Of a stretch of DNA of 64,000 nucleotides, positions 53,399 to 64,000 are shown piece after piece. Position 1 is the first letter of the stretch, and each line of letters starts with the position of its first letter. The position numbers and the translations under genes were made by a program. Below the pieces are notes generated by a model. That model did no database searches. It saw only the letters and a program-made list of their open reading frames with translations, and had not been told where the DNA came from. This DNA comes from Varanus komodoensis (lineage: Eukaryota; Chordata; Lepidosauria; Squamata; Varanidae), in NCBI RefSeq assembly GCF_004798865.1, contig NW_025335440.1, positions 620,001 to 684,000 on the forward strand, read 5' to 3'.

Positions 53399-53635
53399 CT
53401 GTCTGCCCAGGGTCGCCCTTCGTTGCTGTGGTGCTGGTGACCTGTTGCTTTCCCTCTGGCCATTGTGGGAGCAGAAGGCTAAATGAAATGGATCCTTGGT
53501 CCGATCCAGCGTTGGGGTTCTTAATCCAGCATTTGCAGGCAAAGTCCTTGTGTTCATGTAAGCAACTGGGGGCCGATGCCGCTTGGGACAGGGGCCCCCA
53601 ATATGGCCAATGGCCAGCAATGGTCCCCATGAAGG
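53131..53635. other. Intergenic stretch with G runs and hexamer repeat
   Basis: Runs of 10-14 G occur at 53196-53207 and 53271-53285, and a CAGGCT hexamer repeat is listed separately. No coding signal. Confidence 0.5.
53364..53398. repeat. CAGGCT hexanucleotide repeat
   Basis: Nearly six perfect CAGGCT units. Confidence 0.9.
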
Positions 53636-53639
53636 GAAG

Positions 53640-54275
53640 GCTCGTCCAAAGTAAGTTAAACAGGTGTGAGGAGAGAAATAGTAAGGCTAGAGTTAATCTA
53701 AATACAGAAGTGTGGCTTCTAGATCGAGAGAGGTATTACTACCACTCTGTACGACTCTGGTGCACCTGCAACTGGAGTATTGTGTTCTGTGCCCCCCATT
53801 ACAAGAGGGATATAGCCAGGTTGGAATTGGTGCAGCAAAGGCCCACAGGGATGGTGTCCAGATTGCAGGGGAAGCCGTATGAGGCAAGGCTGAGGGAACT
53901 GGGTCTCTTCAGCCTGGAGAAGAGGAGACTCAGAGGGGATCTGTTGGCAACATACAGGTATGTGAGGGGGTGTCACACGGAGGTGGGTAGAGACCTGTTC
54001 TCCCCTGCAGAGGAAGGCAGGACGCGCTCCAACGGAGCAAAGCTCAGGGAACCCAGGTTCAATTTAGATGCCAGGAAGCATTTCCTGACGGTTGGGACCC
54101 CAAGGGTGTGGAATGGGCTTCCCCGGGAGGTGGTTGAGGCCCCATCGGTGCGGGTGTTCAAAGATAGGCTGGACAGGCACATGGTGGGCATGTTGTGAGC
54201 GGAGCTGGCTGGAGCCGGGGGTCAAACTAGGTGGCCCAGGAGGCCACTTCTAGCTCGCTCTGTTTCTATGTTCCC
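53640..54275 (+). mobile_element. CR1 LINE, 5'-truncated, open C-terminus
   Basis: It carries the ORF2 C-terminal part with no stop for about 170 codons (YKRDIARLELVQQRPTGMVS, EARLRELGLFSLEKRRLRGD, TPRVWNGLPREVVEAPSVRV, FKDRLDRHMVGML), then TGA at 54196, the 3' UTR 'gagctggctggagccggggg' and a TTTCTATG end. The thumb region before the Tyr-rich block is internally deleted relative to the copy at 57.6 kb. It looks young. Confidence 0.88.
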
Positions 54276-54829
54276 TTTCTAAATGTGGGCCTCCCTTCCT
54301 GTAGAAGGGAGGTTGATGCTTTGTTGTTTCTTGAACATGGCAATGCCAATGAAGTATCTTGGAAGGATCTGGTGAAAAAACCACCATACCCAGTATGGTG
54401 CCGGACTGGGGCCCCGGGACATTGGGTGTGAGTGCCCGCTCAGCCACAGAACTCACTGGGCCTCTGATGCCTGGACTGGGCACAACAGGGGGGTGTCCTG
54501 CTCTGTCCCCAAGGCCTGGTCTGCCCATCCCAGGCTGGCCCATCAGCCACTGGCACAGCGCAACCTGGGGAGCGCAGGTGGTGTTGCCGCGGGTCCATTC
54601 GCCACCTGCCTTGGTGGGTGCTTTTCCTTCATCGCATTTCCTCCCCCCCGCCCCCAATCCCATTAGCAGTGGCAGCTGCCACTCAGAGCTGTAGAACAGC
54701 TTCGCCAACCTCGTGCCCCCCCATGAGTGGGACAATGCCCATCATCCCCAGTCAGGGTGGCCACCAGGTTGTGGGAGGCTGCTGTGAAAACTGCTGCGTG
54801 CCAACTCTCTCCCGCACTCGTTATACTGA
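54276..54829. other. Intergenic stretch
   Basis: No gene recognised. A dispersed repeat core ('cccatcatccccagtcaggg') occurs near 54740. Confidence 0.4.
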
Positions 54830-55090
54830 CGAAAAGCCCTGTGCAAAATCCATTCCGTCTCCTGCCCTCCAATGCCCTATTACGCCGTGCAGAGCCGTGG
54901 CCAATTCGAAACACTTAATTACCAGACAATTGAAGTTGTCTCTCCTTCTCTTTCTCTTTTTCCTCCTCCCTCTTCCCCTCTGCCACTTTTGCACTGTGAA
55001 GCTTGGAGGAAATTCTGCCTGGTTGTGATGGAGAAAAGACTGGTCAATAAATCTCTTGGCCTGTGTGAACGTGATCAGAATTTGCCAAGG
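54830..55090. promoter_or_regulatory. AT-rich/pyrimidine-rich candidate conserved element
   Basis: Contains a CACTTAATTACCAGACAATTG block (54909-54929), a long CT-rich stretch (54936-54986), then 'gtcaataaatctcttggcct' and 'tgtgaacgtgatcagaattt'. It is unlike the GC-rich flanks and no repeat family was recognised. A role as enhancer is inferred. Confidence 0.3.
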
Positions 55091-57640
55091 CAAGAAGTGC
55101 ACGCCAGGGTAGGCCAGCCACAGCTGGAATGCTGCTCCCCTCCCCCATCTTGAGTCCAAAGGCTGACCCCCCCCCCCGCCTGAGTAAAATCCACACAACT
55201 CACCCACCTGCAAGAAACCTCCTGCCTCTAGGCGCGCCCCACCTCCCCATATTCCAAGACGTTTAAGCAATTGGAAAACCAGAAATAAACACATCAGTTA
55301 ATTCATTTTAGCTGTATTTTAAGATCATGGTCTTACCAAGCTGGCTCACAGCATAAAAGCGATGTTAAATATAAGCCACCTTAAACAAAACCAGTTCCAA
55401 TAAAACACAGTATAAAAGCATCCATCAGCGGCAAAGACCATAAACATCTTCTGTTAAAAGCAAGGGACCGGATGACTTTCTGAAATGCTCTTAAAAGCGA
55501 CCACCACACCTATCTCGGGAGCTAAATAGCTCAGGGTTCAGCACTCACCTGGTGGCAGGCCAGTGAGCGTAACACAGGCAGGTACATGAGAGGGTAGTCC
55601 AAAGGTGAGTGGCATGCCGCTTCCAGGCAGCTGGTGAACGGTGGGGGAATGTGGAAGTTGTGGCCAAAATGTCTGGCTGGTGTTTGGGTGGTCCCTGAAA
55701 TGATCTAGACCCAAACGTGGGCTTTAAAAGACAAAACCAGCTCATTGATGTGGGCCTGGAAACATGCCAGCACCTGGCACAGCTGGTGCGGGATTGATGC
55801 CCACGACCAGCAGTGTAGCCCCAGTGAGAACTCAACTAGCCACGTTCTGTACCAGCTGAAGCTTCCAAGCCCGACTGTGGCAGGGTTGCAGGTGAGGTTC
55901 TGCCGGAAGTTGTGCCGCTGTCACTTCCATCCAACACCAGTGGAACCCCTCTGTTCAGCTGGTCAGAATCCCCCCAAATCAGTTCTATATTGCCTGTATT
56001 AAACCTTAGTCCACCCCCAGATTGTCTGCAAGTTCTGATTCAGGAGTTCAGCCTTGGCTTATATGGAAAACGCAAGGGTGTCCTCAACTTCTGGTCACAA
56101 ACTTCTGGAAAGCACCTCTTGGCGGCTTCATGTTGATGGCAAATGGCTTTGGCCACAAGGTGGAACCGTGTGGCATTCCAAGGGCAAAGGCCATGGGGCA
56201 GAGAAGAAGCCCCAGGACCACGACCTGAGACAGACAGGCCAGGGCAGCTCGGATTCCCCATAGCCCTGTGGCCCTCAAGCACGGTGAAGCCAGAAGAATA
56301 CTGTGGCTGGTGGTACTGCAGTTGCTCAGTGCCTGGATGGTGTCGAAAGCGACTGAGGGGCCAGCAGCAGGAAGGGCTGCAGCTCCTGCCTCTTCTGTAA
56401 CCCAGCCTTACCAAGGCTGTTTTTGCCTCAGAACCAGGCCTGGGCCCAGATTGGAGTGGCTCCAGTTCATCAGGATCCGATAAAGTTATGTGGAAAGGAA
56501 ACTCCGCACGGCTTGAGATGCCTCTTGGGAACTTGGAAGGCCAAGACACTGCATTTGCTAGCAGTGCTCAAGAGGACGCATGCCTGCTTGGCCTTCACAG
56601 CTATTTCTGGGCTTCTCTTAGAAGGACAGTTCTAAATGGGGTCAGCAACGTTTTCTGGGCCAGCTCTTGTGTCTCTAATGTGATGACTGATACTCCAGGA
56701 TTGATACTCCAGTGCTGATAGTCCAGGAATGACCATGGAGTGACTGTGCTGTTGTGGGGTTATCACATTGGCTGAACCCAGCTGAGCTGAAAATCCAGGA
56801 CTTGTTAGCCACAACCAAACCAATCATTCACAACCCAACAGCACAGCATGGGTTGTCTCCAGGCATTATTCATAGTTAACAGACCACAGTTTGTTAGCAT
56901 GGCTGACTTCAGATAATCCACATTTCAATAACAACCTATGGTTCAATGACAACCCACACTTGGTCCATACTCATCCCCTGAATGCAGGTTAGCATGTTGT
57001 CACAGCCCAGTCATAGATACGCAACATGTGAGAACTTTTTTGGGGGTAAGCAGAGAGGAAAAGTTTCACTTCATTCCTTTGTAGTGGGGTGGAGACAGAC
57101 AGTGGCACAGGGGCAGGGCTGATAAGACAAAAGAAACTTGTTTCTGCGGCTCCTTTTAAAGAGGGGATTGGGATTTTACAAGTTGCTTTCTCAAGATGTT
57201 AGGCAAGGCACGATAGGAGTCGGAGCCCAGGTCTTCTGGAGGGATGGTCCTCCACAAAGGAGCCCAGGAACAGGCATTGGTGTAGCTTTTAGTCGTCTGA
57301 AGGTCTTTGGGGGCTCCACGGCATCCCCATAAGGACTGGATAAGGAAACGGCCTCCGTGAGGCTGAGGTGCTTCAAGCTGCCAGGGACAGCAGGAGAGGC
57401 TGAAGCCAAAGAGGAATTGTTTGGGGAGACATTAAACAAATGTCCGATCTCCAACACACTTAGAGTTACTTGAATTCCACCTGGCTATTCCTACACACTC
57501 AGATGCCATTTCCCAGGGTCTGACATACCTTGTTCCTGGTGCATTCTGTTTGCAGAAGAAAAGAATTTCGTCAGGATTGTGCAGCACCCAAGCAGGCCCC
57601 TCCCCTTCAGAGTGTGCAATCCATGTGCGCATCCACACAT
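55091..57640. other. Intergenic stretch with LINE 3' UTR-like remnants
   Basis: 55296-55440 and 55755-55960 carry strings known from long reptile LINE 3' UTRs ('cacgttctgtaccagctgaa', 'gcttccaagcccgactgtgg'). The rest is unassigned, and no exon is recognised. Confidence 0.4.
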
Positions 57641-57644
57641 CTGA

Positions 57645-58640
57645 TTTCATCGGGATGGCGGCCAGTGACAAGCGGGGCTCCCCAGGGCTCTGTCCTGGGG
57701 CTGATCCTATTTAATCTTTTCATAAATGGAAGAAGGGGTGAACAGTCTGCTGATCAAATTCGCAGACTATACTAAAACTGGAGCAGTGGCCACAACTGAG
57801 GAGCTGGTACTCCAGATCCAAAAGGATCGGGACAGACTATGGAAGGGGGCAGGAGGCAACAGGATGGCGTCTGATGTGGATAAGTGCAAAGTCTTGCAGT
57901 TGGGGCATAGGAATGGGTGTCATAAGTACAGGTTAGGGGACAAGTGGCTGGAGAGCAGCACTTGTGAAAGGGACCTCGGGGTACTGGTTGACTGCAGGCT
58001 AAACATGAGCCAGCCGTGTGATGCGGTGGTCAAGAGGGCGAAGGCCACCATTGGTTGCATAGCCAGAAGTGTGGCTTCTAGTTCGAGGGAGGTATTACTA
58101 CCACTCTACATGACTCTGGTGCGTCCGCAACTGGAGTATTGTGCTCAGTTTTGGGCCCCTCATTACAGAGAGGATATAGCCAGGTTGGAGTCAGTGCAGC
58201 GTAGGGCCACAAGGTTGGTTGCTGGTTTGCAGGGGATGCCGTATGAGGCGTGACTGAGGGAACTGGATCTCTTCAGCTTGGAGAAGAAGAGACTCAGAGG
58301 GGATCTGTTGGGGACATACAGGTATGTGAGGGGATGTCACACGGAGGTGGGGAGAGACTATTCTCCCCTGCAGAGGAAGGCAGGATGCGCTCCCATGGAG
58401 CAAAGCTCAGGTTCCATTTAGATGCCAGGAAGCACTTCCTGACAGTTAGGACCCCAAGGGTGTGGAATGGGCTTCCACGGGAGGTTGTTGTGGCCCCATC
58501 GGTGCGGGTGTTCAAAGATAGGCTGGACATGCACATGGTGGGCATGTCATGAGTGGAGCCGGCTGGAGCCGGGGATCAGACTAGATGGCCCGGGAGGCCC
58601 CTTCTGACTCGCTCTGTTTCTATGTTTCTATGTCTCTGCA
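57645..58640 (+). mobile_element. CR1 LINE, 5'-truncated, RT to 3' end
   Basis: It starts in the RT palm ([25 protein letters not shown]), shows the catalytic region as [13 protein letters not shown] (FADD in the consensus), then CKVLQLGHRNGCHKYRLGDK, RDLGVLVDCRLNMSQPCDAV, LVRPQLEYCAQFWAPHYRED, LFSLEKKRLRGDLL and TPRVWNGLPREVV, the 3' UTR and TTTCTATGTTTCTATG. A small deletion shifts frame near the palm motif, and TGA replaces an Arg codon near 58251. Same subfamily as the 53.6 and 19.0 kb copies. Confidence 0.9.
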
Positions 58641-59876
58641 TGAATTGTGCCTTCACTGGGTTGGGATGAAGCTAATTGCCCCCTTCCAGCCCTTCCAGAT
58701 GTGATAGATGGCAGTTCCCAAGGCCAGAGAGGCCAGCAGGACGGAGAAGGCAGCAGTTCAGATGGGCTTCAAAGCTGCCGTTCCAGGCCTGAACACTCAA
58801 ATGTCGAGTCCTCGCTTTCCCTGGGTGGGGGCTCAGCCTCCCCTCCTTTGCCCAAATGTCTGTCTGTGCCCTGTTCATGAATGATTAACACAGATGTCCT
58901 TCTTATTTGCTAAAAAGCCATTACTGAGATGCAAAACAATTTGAAATAATACAATCTTGACACGATGAAAAACAAGATTAAAAACATTAAGTACATAATT
59001 TGAAAGAATAACTTTAAAAGCTGTGTCTCTGCATCTCACCCTTTCTAATAGCCAAGCAAGTGGGGCCATCCATAGATCTCGAACAAGCACTTTCCACACT
59101 TGAAGTGACGCAGGAGCAGAGCCTTTCATGTGGATGGACGGCAGCTGCACTCCAGGCCCCCCCCCCCCCCCCCCCCCCCCCCGCTGAGCTGAGTGGCCAG
59201 GCAGGTGGCTTCTTAGGCAGCCAGGTCCTAGGCCATTTAGGAGGAGCCCAAGGCACAAAAGGATAGGGTTAAAACCTATCCTAACATCAAAGACCAAAAC
59301 GATCATTTGGACTGAGCCTGGAAAGCAACTGTCCATCACAACTGATGCAGTATGGTGCCCAGACCACGCTGGACTTTGCAACCAGATGCAGCGTTTTGCA
59401 TGGGCTGAAGTTTGCATGGAGCCGTCCTACAAGGCCAAGCGCTATGCAAGTGCCCGAGGTGGGGAATGTCTGCCATGTGCTCGGCTTTCTTATTGTTTGA
59501 CACCGTTGCCCTGAACACCATTTCTTTGGTGGGAGGGCACCCTGTTTACAAATCCATGGATAACTGTTGCTAAGCCAGACTGGCCCAGGAGGGGTTGCAG
59601 CTGTGAAACTAACTCAATTGCATGAGCAAGACACAGCCCTCTCCTGGGATGCCACAGGCCAAGAGCCGGGGAGCCTGGCGGAAAGGAGCAGAGCCGCTGC
59701 AAAACAGCCCCCGGGGCTCTGCCCAGCGAGGTGGTCTGCCCAGGGTGCCCCGGAAGAGGTTTCGAGAGCTGCCAAGCAGGGCCATGCTCCCCCCACCCTT
59801 TTCTCAGTGTAAGACATCCACGAAGTTGACCAGAACAACCTTAGCCCCATATTTTCTGAATGTACGTATTCATTAC
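58641..59876. other. Intergenic stretch with long C run
   Basis: No gene. An AT-rich patch at 58880-59010 stands out. A dispersed repeat core lies near 58690-58725 ('cccttccagatgtgatagat'). Confidence 0.4.
59157..59182. repeat. Run of 26 C
   Basis: An uninterrupted homopolymer. The minus strand is G26, able to form G-quadruplexes, and the length is likely uncertain in any assembly. Confidence 0.95.
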
Positions 59877-59960
59877 ATTTCAGTGCTGTCCAACAGCTGA
59901 AGCTCTCTGGGTGGTTTGCAGCCACTATAATCATAAAGTACAATGTAAGATGACCTGCTT
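59877..59960 (-). repeat. LINE 3' end fragment, antisense
   Basis: 'ccaacagctgaagctctctg' and 'ggtggtttgcagccactata' is the inverse of the same LINE 3' end found at 49977. Confidence 0.55.
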
Positions 59961-61369
59961 TTTTAATCTGAGCTGAAATTAGATTGACATGGATCTCTAT
60001 AATCAGTATCATCCAGATGCACATTATATTTGAGATTAGCTGATACAGGAAGAAGAGTCGAGGGAAGATTTCTTTAATAAAAGTGTTATCACTGCCACTT
60101 TTAAGCAAGAGCAAACTTGCTCCTCTTGCAAAGACATACGCATCTCTTCCCGTCGCTCTGGCACCGGGCCCACCTTGGCCAATCGAAGCAGCTAAAGGCG
60201 GCTCCTCTGCAGGTAAGGTAGAAAAATGCCCCCAGCTCCCAGCATTTTCCCCCCTGGACAGCCGGGCAGTGCTGCAAAGCCATGCCCAAGCCCCACATCA
60301 CGGCAGTCCGTGGCACATCCCTCGAGAAAGGGAGCAACTGTCGCCACAGACTGCAGCAGCTTTCTGCAGCCTCGTGCCCTTCAGGTGTCCTGCATGTGAC
60401 CCGCAGCACACCTGCGCGTGAGCTTCGCTGGCTGGGGATGCTGGACACTGAAGTCCAAAATGTCTGGAGGGCTCTTGATGGGAGAGGCTGGGCTAGGCGG
60501 CTGCGCATGTGTCTGCCAGGGAATGGAATATTTACGGCCTGGGACCAGGGTGAATGTGCCAGCGGGAACGTGGCTATCCATCAGCTTCCATGTATCCCAA
60601 ACATTTTGATTAAGTTCCCAGCTAAAGAAATAGTTTCAAGATATATTTAGCAATGCATATGTTGAGAGAAAGTTCATAGTGAAGCACGCATTGAAATGCA
60701 AATTACCTTGTGGCTCAAAATAACATGGAATCATAAATGAGCAGGGAAACGGGGGAGAAAGGATTTATGGGTGGCCCCACACCAAGCAAGTCCAGAAGGG
60801 AAAGCAGAGTGACTTGCCCTGCATGACTTCACTGAAGGGCACAGTCTTACGCGTTGTTAGAAGACAGGCACAATCGGGAGTGGGCAGGGGTGGGGGGCAA
60901 AAGCAGAGAAAGCTGCTGCTGTGGCCCGCTCTGGGCACGGCACGCCCATGAGCCTCAGCGGCTGGAGGCGCAGCGCAGGCAGGCACCGGCTTGTCTCCCG
61001 AGTGGCTTAAACACTTCGGCAGCTGCCCGGAGAACCTCGGCCATTGGGCTGCGGAGAGAACCCTCATGCATGAATGCGAAGGTGCGAGGGCGTTGGGGGC
61101 ACGTGTGGCGGGATCAGGGATGGCCCTGCAGACCTGCCTGCCTCTGAGGCTTGCCAGCTGGCTGCAGACTCGTGCTTGCAGAGCCTCGGCTGTCGGGGAG
61201 GAAGGCAGGGGTAACTCAACTCAGGCTCGTACACGCCTCCAAGCGCACCACCCTGAGCCCTCGCCTGGGGTCCTTCCCCAGTTTCCCTTCTTTTGCCCCT
61301 GAAGGTAGCTGGGTGGCCCCCCGGGATTAGGCAGGGCTTCTCTCACCACTTGGAGGGAGCCGTCGCCAC
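59961..61369. other. Intergenic stretch
   Basis: No gene recognised. An inverted copy of the dispersed repeat core is near 60437-60475. Confidence 0.4.
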
Positions 61370-61530
61370 ACGGCTCTGATAAATCATCCTTAGCGAGGAA
61401 GGGGAAAGGTGATCTCTGGCCGCCTCTGGCAAGCTAATCGCAAATGAACCGGTGCTGGAAATTTGTTTAGCCTAATGGAAACATCGGATCAATTCCTGGA
61501 GGTAATCGTCGCTGTTAAGTCAATGGCACG
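61370..61530. promoter_or_regulatory. Candidate conserved non-coding element
   Basis: In GC-rich DNA this block keeps a mixed, non-repetitive sequence with GATAAATCATCC, AGCTAATCGCAAATGAACC, GCCTAATGG and TCGATCAATT-like strings (homeodomain, POU and GATA-type cores). Nothing repetitive was recognised. Function is inferred. Confidence 0.3.
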
Positions 61531-61869
61531 TGCTCCTGGCGAGCTTCGCTCCGGGGAGATGGGCCACTCCTAGCGGGGTGGCCAGGCCCACGCCAGCGGC
61601 CCAGTGGCTTCCCTTCCCCAGGGGAGGCCACGGAGCTGGAATAGGGTGATGGCGCTGTCTGGAGGGACCTCCACGCTGGGGCTCCTCGCTTGCGCCCCTC
61701 CGTGGGAACGGCCTGCTCCTCCTCCTGGCAAGCGCTTCTCTGGCCTTTCTTTCCAGGTGAGGAGAAGGAGGGATCCTCTTTACAAGGGGAAAAGATCCAG
61801 GATGAGGAGGGCCTGTATTTCCACAGTCCCAACCTGTGGCCCCTGTGTGCTCCATTTTTCCTGTATGTA
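61531..61869. other. GC-rich intergenic stretch
   Basis: No recognised feature. Confidence 0.4.
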
Positions 61870-62115
61870 TTCATTTTAATATTTATCCACTGCCCCATTC
61901 CCATAGGCTCTGGCCAGGAATTAAAACCAGCAGTGATTAAAATGGACGAAAAGGGAAAACATTAAATAAAACTGATCTGAGAACTAATCTGGGAAGACCT
62001 ATTGAAAGCAGCATGCCTTCAGCGCCCTCTTAAAGGTGGCCCGGCGGGATCTCAGACACATCCCTCCCGGCAGGCCATCCGTGTCCAGGGGATCCCCGTG
62101 GGGAGCACTGGCAGC
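61870..62115 (-). repeat. LINE 3' UTR fragment, antisense
   Basis: 'tgtatgtattcattttaata' and 'tttatccactgccccattcc' begin like an inverse LINE 3' end. They are followed by 'cagcgccctcttaaaggtgg' and 'cggcaggccatccgtgtcca', which I associate with the long 3' UTR of reptile L2-like LINEs. Confidence 0.4.
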
Positions 62116-64000
62116 ATGTCCTGACGTCACGATGTGCCGCTAAAATCCCGGAGGTGCCTTCACACAGCCATCGAAAGGACCTTCTGGCCGGATCCTGCAG
62201 CTCAAGGCCCCCATTGAAAAAGAGACTCGGGGGTTCCCGAGCACAGTAGTGCGAGGTGCGGGCAGCAGGAGCTGGGGGCGCTTCTGCAGGGTGCCAGCCC
62301 CCTGGCTGCTCCAGGGCCACTGTGGAGCCACGACGGAAGCTGAGGCGTGTCGCTCGCCCTCTGTCCTTGACCAGGCTGCGAGGGGCCGGCCCTCCAGGGC
62401 TTGCCGGCACAAAAGAGCCGCACTGCCTGCCCACTGCAGCAGAGCCGTGGGTGACTGCATTCCAGCAGGCAGCGGGAGCTCAGCACAGGGGCCCCTGTCC
62501 CGCACCCAAGCCTTGCTGTGGCCCAGCCCCGACTCTCTCTGCATGGGCCTGAGCCCCAGCAGCACCCCGTTTTCCAAGACGGGGGCCGATGCAGAGGAGG
62601 GAGGCGGACATCCACTTTGCGTGGGCTCAGGCGCACTCTCTTCCTCCACACAGCAGGGATTTGGGCTTGGTCTGGGCATTCGGCAGGTCCTGAGGCTGCG
62701 CCGTGGGCCAAGCGGGACAAATCGACAGCAGCCCCTGCTGTCCCCTTGTGGAGCTTCTCTAGCTAGTCACAGTCCTGGCAGCTCCCTGGCCCACGTGCGA
62801 GGGCAGCTGAGCGGGCCCATCAGGGGGCTGCCAAATCATGTGTCACTGTGGCCAAAACTCCGGCATGGGACGCACTTCGTTTCAGCCTGCTCTTTGCAGG
62901 GGTTTACCAAAACCTGCCCATTCCTTTCCACTTGGGCAGAAGGTACTTGGAAAGAGAATCAAATGACCAAGGGAGATAGCACAACTGGCTGTCCCGGCCC
63001 AGGGCTTCGGGTGCTTTGCTCCGAGGAGCGAGGGGTTGAGTCAACAGAGTGAGCACCCACTTTTTGCCTCATAGGCTCCCTGTTCTTCCAGCCCCGTGGC
63101 TACCGAGCACAAGAAGGCCCTCTCCAGGCTCGGAATGGCTTTGCCAGCTGGTGCAGGTGGGCAAGAAAGGATGCTGGTCCACGTGGTTTTGGTAAGACTG
63201 CAGGGGCATTTGAGGATTCCTTCATTTTTGGGAAGAGATGGTACAAATGCACGTGTGGGAGAGAGCAGAACTGACAGTCTTGTATTCCTAGCCAAATTCT
63301 TCCCACCAGAAGTTGGGGCCGCGTGCAAAGCGGGCAAAGCTGGCCCAAGGCCCTCCGTGGCACCAGGGCCGCCTGAGCTGTGCCTGGGGAACTGGGTGCG
63401 TGCAGCCCTTCCCGGGATTACTGAGCCCATCTGCCTGGGCCCCAGTGGCCGCCCCTCTCTGGGAAGCAGCTTCCGTTCTCGAGCCCGCCTCCGGTTCATC
63501 GGCCATTCAGCTGGATGAGGATGGGGGCCGTTCAGGGGACTGCAGCTCCTTGCCCCCCCCCCCCCACATTCTGTTCTTCCAGAAGCAATGCCTGGCATTC
63601 GGATCTCCTCCTGAAAATGGGAAATGCATTCAGGGGAGCAGCAGGCGCATCCCAGCTTCTGATCCTCCCTGCAAGATTTAAATGTCAGAATCATTATCTG
63701 CAGCGCCACAGGCAGAGCCGTCCGTCTGCAGCTTGGCAGGGAGGAGGATGCGACGCGGGGGGGGCGGGGGGGCGGTGTTGCTGTGGGAAAAAGGCATCTC
63801 CTGCTGAAAGGCTCACCGAAGGGAGGTCTGGAAGCTGCGTCCCTTTCCCACGGAAGGGGGAGCCATTTCTTGGTGCAGCTGTTGCTGTGAGCTGTCCTGT
63901 GGATGATGCAGCTTGGCTCACTAGCTGGAGTCACAGAGAGCACGGGGCGTGACGGGGCCCTCGTGCCTGTGAAGATGGCCTGCAATGGAAGGCGGTTTGA
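62116..64000. other. GC-rich intergenic stretch to window end
   Basis: Long ORFs run on both strands at once (for example 267 codons sense at 62249-63052 and 314 antisense at 63041-63985) but contain no domain, no consistent splice structure and no similarity I recognise to ADGRB2 or another gene. A C run lies at 63556-63568. Confidence 0.4.

Noticed and set aside
53428-53690. Upstream part of the 256-codon sense ORF leading into the CR1 copy
   Set aside because: The first 85 or so codons precede the element and match nothing; the open frame is fortuitous read-in to CR1.
62140-62720. Pair of overlapping minus-strand ORFs of about 175 codons
   Set aside because: Two frames open at once over the same DNA, plus a 267-codon sense ORF; no recognisable protein.
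63041-63985. 314-codon minus-strand ORF near window end
   Set aside because: Same situation: opposite-strand ORFs of similar length, no domain, no splice support, GC-driven.

Overview
The window is vertebrate nuclear DNA, most likely from a squamate reptile. Genes are split by GT-AG introns. The repeats are a squamate-style mix: BovB/RTE, CR1 with a TTTCTATG-type 3' end, L2, CORE-SINE/MIR, and a SINE beginning with repeated GGTAAA. The first half is ordinary intron and intergenic DNA; from about 33 kb it becomes GC-rich, as on a microchromosome. The gene order PTP4A2 then SPOCD1, same strand, is that of human 1p35. I identified proteins and repeats by eye from remembered family sequences, not by a search.

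Layout. 1-8.6 kb: the last three coding exons and 3' UTR of PTP4A2 (+), a prenylated PRL-family phosphatase; its 5' exons lie left of the window. 8.6-11.3 kb: intergenic. 11.5-12.7 kb: a strong CpG island with E-box and NRF1-like sites, the likely SPOCD1 promoter. 13.8-37.7 kb: the SPOCD1 locus (+), recognised from an N-terminal block, the second half of the TFIIS-central-like domain, and a SPOC domain split over several exons. One of its introns holds an almost full-length L2 LINE (27.8-31.6 kb). 37.6-39.1 kb: an antisense L2 abutting the last SPOCD1 exon. 40.7-44.4 kb: an old CR1 that keeps both its ORF1 (zinc-knuckle/esterase) and ORF2, with a foreign LINE 3' end nested in ORF1. 44.8-45.6 kb: a BovB deletion derivative. 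47-64 kb: GC-rich intergenic DNA with CpG islands, CR1, L2 and hAT fragments, and AT-rich patches that look like conserved regulatory DNA. In human the next gene is ADGRB2, but none of its exons is seen here.

Main point. SPOCD1 in mouse is the nuclear factor that links piRNA-bound MIWI2 to DNA methylation of young transposons. Here its exons can still be aligned, but the reading is broken in several independent places: a frame change and a stop in the large 5' exon, an apparent stop just before the SPOC domain, a splice donor reading GG instead of GT, a frame change at the C-terminus, and no visible exon for the first half of the TFIIS-like domain. Either this genome carries a recently dying SPOCD1 or the assembly has many local errors.

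The second point is that two BovB copies 20 kb apart, in opposite orientation, share the same two internal deletion junctions. They therefore belong to a mobilised, non-autonomous BovB family rather than being two random truncations. I saw no retroviral element, CRISPR array, rRNA or tRNA gene.
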